In this document: positions 63,610 through 64,000 of the stretch, piece after piece
Numbering within the stretch: the stretch's first letter is position 1
Layout of the letters: each line of letters starts with the position of its first letter
Assembly: GCA_019352875.1 (NCBI GenBank)
Contig: JAAAFW010000015.1
Span: forward strand, 725,819 to 789,818
From: Pedobacter cryoconitis
Lineage (GTDB): Bacteria > Bacteroidota > Bacteroidia > Sphingobacteriales > Sphingobacteriaceae
Length of the DNA: 64,000 nt
Direction: 5' to 3'
Program-made: the position numbers and the translations under genes
Notes under the pieces: generated by a model
Database searches by the model: none
What the model was told of the DNA's origin: nothing
The model's input: the letters and a program-made list of their open reading frames with translations, nothing else

Positions 63610-64000
63610 ATGAAGCGTCCACAAATGGAGTCAAGATACAAAACCTACGATTATATCATAGCCGGAACAGGGGCCGCAGGCCTTAGCCTGCTTTGCCATA
63701 TTCTTTCCAGTGACAATCTGAAGGATAAAAGCATATTACTAATAGACAGAGACCTGAAAGATAAAAATGACCGCACCTGGTGTTTTTGGGATACTGGAGA
63801 AAGTCCTTTTGAAAGCTGTTTAAAACATACCTGGAAAAAACTGTATTTCCATTCCCCGGATTGTTCCAGACTTCTTGACATAAAACCCTATGCCTATAAA
63901 ATGCTTGATAGCCTTTCTTTTTACAAGTATTGTTTTAACCTGATAAAGGACAAGACTAATATCAGTTTTATACAAGATGACATTCAACACATCGATCAGG
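63610..64000 (+). CDS. crtY: Lycopene cyclase, N-terminal part (cut by window end)
   Basis: An open frame of 130 codons from the ATG at 63610 to the window edge. DYIIAGTGAAGLSLLCHIL is a dinucleotide (FAD/NAD) binding motif and LLIDRDLKDKNDRTWCFWD matches the conserved lycopene beta-cyclase stretch (NDRTWCFW). These cyclise the ends of lycopene to make beta-carotene-type pigments, common in yellow or pink Sphingobacteriaceae. Other crt genes would be expected beyond the window on the same strand. The C-terminal half cannot be judged. Confidence 0.85.
   Translation, partial: MKRPQMESRYKTYDYIIAGTGAAGLSLLCHILSSDNLKDKSILLIDRDLKDKNDRTWCFWDTGESPFESCLKHTWKKLYFHSPDCSRLLDIKPYAYKMLDSLSFYKYCFNLIKDKTNISFIQDDIQHIDQ

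Overview
The window reads as chromosome of a member of the Bacteroidota, most likely family Sphingobacteriaceae (Pedobacter-like). The basis is moderate AT-richness, promoter elements of the Bacteroidota type (TTG, 20-21 bases, TAnnTTTG), weak Shine-Dalgarno sites, a FecI/FecR/TonB-receptor signalling set, DUF4374 and DUF3347 proteins, FHS-type sugar permeases and LytS/LytTR two-component pairs. The genus is inferred from gene style; no rRNA or tRNA gene was seen.

Layout. 1-440: a decayed IS3-family element. 583-5310: a one-module nonribosomal peptide synthetase-like adenylation-thiolation-reductase enzyme, a small membrane protein and a secreted esterase with TPRs. 5431-6974: a nucleotidyltransferase with a small partner (4-base overlap) and an HD phosphohydrolase. 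7102-11983: a PQQ-type periplasmic dehydrogenase with a short-chain dehydrogenase, a divergent AraC regulator and a Tat-exported sugar isomerase-like protein. 12061-15871: DinB-like protein, rifampin ADP-ribosyltransferase fused to a helical-repeat domain, zinc alcohol dehydrogenase, Acr3-like exporter. 16081-21609: AraC regulator facing a TonB receptor, a DUF4374 lipoprotein and a DUF4198 protein, probably a metal or siderophore uptake set. 21701-27829: a bile-salt-hydrolase-like enzyme, then a sigma factor/FecR/STN-TonB receptor cascade.

27903-36845: a MocR regulator with a GNAT-like gene, a beta-propeller joined to an Omp85-like barrel and followed by LytS/LytTR and a lipoprotein, a pentapeptide-repeat protein, and a serine beta-lactamase-like hydrolase. 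36747-42417: a truncated histidine phosphatase, HxlR regulator, quinone reductase, DHA2 efflux pump, DEAD-box helicase, GNAT enzyme. 42488-48980: a second MocR regulator, then a polyol-to-fructose-6-phosphate operon (dehydrogenase, permease, fructokinase) facing its LacI regulator across a double operator; a broken P-loop ATPase start lies behind lacI. 49078-56454: a GNAT enzyme, an OB-fold-like protein and a six-gene copper-handling operon. 56533-59368: a TetR/SDR operon with a 21-bp inverted-repeat operator exactly on its promoter, and a CrtC/AttH-like lipocalin. 59431-64000: 6-phosphogluconate dehydrogenase, DinB-like protein, thioesterase, Na+/H+ antiporter and the start of a lycopene cyclase cut by the window edge.

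The best candidates for something little described are the propeller-Omp85 fusion with its own two-component system, the stand-alone A-T-R enzyme, the fused Arr, the multicopper oxidase with a CopB-like tail, and the TetR operator/promoter. No phage, CRISPR array or complete mobile element was found.
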